Of a stretch of DNA of 64,000 nt, positions 62,801 to 64,000 are shown piece by piece; the first letter of the stretch is position 1; each line of letters begins with the position of its first letter. The notes under the pieces were generated by a model. That model saw only the letters and a list, made by a program, of their open reading frames with translations, did not search any database and was not told where the DNA came from. The position numbers and the translations under genes were made by a program. The DNA comes from Echinometra lucunter (Eukaryota; Echinodermata; Echinoidea; Camarodonta; Echinometridae), in assembly GCA_029962745.1 (NCBI GenBank), contig CM057161.1, forward strand, positions 12,663,253-12,727,252. Reading direction: 5' to 3'.

Positions 62801-62904
62801 TGAAATGTCCATCACCCATGAAGAACAGAGATTTTGTGACACAGAGAACGTGGTTAGAGACGGACAGAGAATATATCATATTCAACCATTCAGTATTCCA
62901 CAAG
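62801..62904 (+). CDS. STARD10: STARD10-like protein, coding exon 3
   Basis: The acceptor TATTTGCAG adds two bases that complete a Leu codon. The exon encodes K-C-P-S-P-M-KNRDFVTQRTW and then YIIFNHSVFHK, and ends in phase 0 at CAAG|GTAACT. CPxPxKNRDxVTxRxW and YIIxNxSVxH are conserved in STARD10. The three exons give 141 residues, about half of the START domain protein (human STARD10 is about 290). The remaining exons lie beyond the window. Confidence 0.92.
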
Positions 62905-64000
62905 GTAACTATGATTCTCATTTCTGCATTACAGCTCGAGCTTTTTATGACTGGTAAATCGATAAATCACAAAATAAATTGATTAAACATAAAATTTCAT
63001 ACCTTTATAGTTCCATGGTCATACTGACAACAGACCAAAGAAACATGACATCAGATGACCAAGAAGGGGCAGTTGAATTATTTTAGAGTTTAGTTTTATC
63101 GGGAGGTTTTCTTTTTTTGTTGTTGTTGTAGGTTATATTTATTAAATACCCGGTACAGGAAAATTGTCTGGAGGTTTTATTGAAGTACCATGCCAGCACT
63201 AGCACAAAGATGAAAAAGGGCATTTTTGTAAGCTTCATTCTGTCACACCCTTTTAAAAATTATATATTTATTTATTCATTCCTTTATTCATTCATTCGTT
63301 CATTCATTCATCCTTTTTTTTTCTTCATTTTTTAGATTCCCAATATCATGTTTGTAGGCTTCTTTCTCTTATTGCAAATTGTGTATTTTTTAAATTCATA
63401 CAGGGCCTTTTGGAAGGTCAGTATTTGTCATTGAAAGGGCTACCCTGTTTAAAAAAAGACTTAATGAATAAATAAATGCTGTCCAGTAATTTATATTTTC
63501 AAGTACATAAAACACATGACTCACTTATTCTTGACATGTTAAGTACAATACATGTACCGCAATATTTTTTTGGTTGTACATGTACCTTTAAAGGGTAAGT
63601 CCACCCTAGAAGTTTCACTGTTTCAATAAAAGGAGATAAATTTGAACAGTATTTTAAAAAAGGAATGAGCAAAATCGGTCAAAGAATAAGAAAATTACAC
63701 TCATTTACATTTTCTAGTAAACTACTCTTGGCTCTGCAAATTGGCAACACTGATGACATCATATGCGAGCAGCTCTCCATTCACTTTGTACATGAAATTT
63801 CACATTTTCTCAATTTTCTTGGAAATTACACATTTTCTTACCCCATAGTCAAAGTATGTTATGTAAAAAGCAATTCTTCTGAACATACATTGATTATAGG
63901 GGTTAGAAAATGTTTAACTTCCAAGAAAATTGAGAAAATGTGAAATTTCATGTACAAAGTGAATGGAGAGCTGCTCGCATATGATGTCATCAGTGTTGCC
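62905..64000 (+). other. Start of intron 3 of the STARD10-like gene
   Basis: No exon is recognised. It holds an ATTC-rich simple stretch near 63260-63320, a retroelement-tail-like GGGCTACCCTGTTTAAA with AATAAATAAATG near 63440-63480, and the second family E foldback. Confidence 0.75.
63588..64000. mobile_element. Large foldback MITE family E, copy 2, cut by the window end
   Basis: It begins TTAAAGGGTAAGTCCACCC like the copy at 52824 and follows it through the left arm, loop and much of the right arm. The 3' end is outside the window. Confidence 0.87.

Noticed and set aside
1..64000. CRISPR array, operons or other prokaryotic system
   Set aside because: The repeats are inverted or dispersed, not regularly spaced. 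Genes have introns with GT-AG junctions and there is no ribosome-binding-site pattern.

Overview
The window looks like a piece of an animal nuclear chromosome. It is AT-rich, with short exons bounded by GT-AG junctions, introns of up to about 23 kb, many microsatellites, and a dense load of small inverted-repeat transposons plus a tRNA-derived SINE. The START-domain gene, the repeat style and the abundance of the palindrome TACATGTA fit an invertebrate deuterostome. A sea urchin or other echinoderm is my best guess; this is inference, not proof. I see no bacterial operon, CRISPR array, rRNA gene or intact tRNA gene.

Left part (about 2.3-32 kb): one gene on the minus strand. It encodes a very acidic protein of about 2,020-2,040 residues that I do not recognise. 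Two huge coding exons (8683-4926 and 4378-2337) carry almost the whole protein and join in frame. Two short upstream exons (32054-31792 and 17305-16986) each start with their own ATG, each encode one hydrophobic segment, and both end in the same splice phase. They therefore look like alternative first exons that give the same large body two different membrane anchors.

Middle (about 32-43 kb): the region between two divergently transcribed genes. It holds a recent 180-bp tandem duplication, several terminal-inverted-repeat elements, long microsatellites, a fragment of a non-LTR retrotransposon, and one unproven ORF with a signal-peptide-like start.

Right part (42.9-64 kb): the first three coding exons of a STARD10-like lipid-transfer gene on the plus strand (42947-43117, 55966-56113, 62801-62904). 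They join in frame to 141 residues, and the gene continues past the window end. Its introns are crowded with non-autonomous transposons: piggyBac-type elements with TTAA ends, four copies of one roughly 500-bp TTAA element, large foldbacks, a hAT element, several insertions inside other elements, and a degenerate telomere-like tract just after exon 2.

The most interesting signals are the paired membrane-anchor first exons, the repeated amphipathic helices in the large acidic protein, three unrelated-looking small foldback families that share size, G-rich ends and a central CCAATCA, and foldbacks built from degenerate short words.
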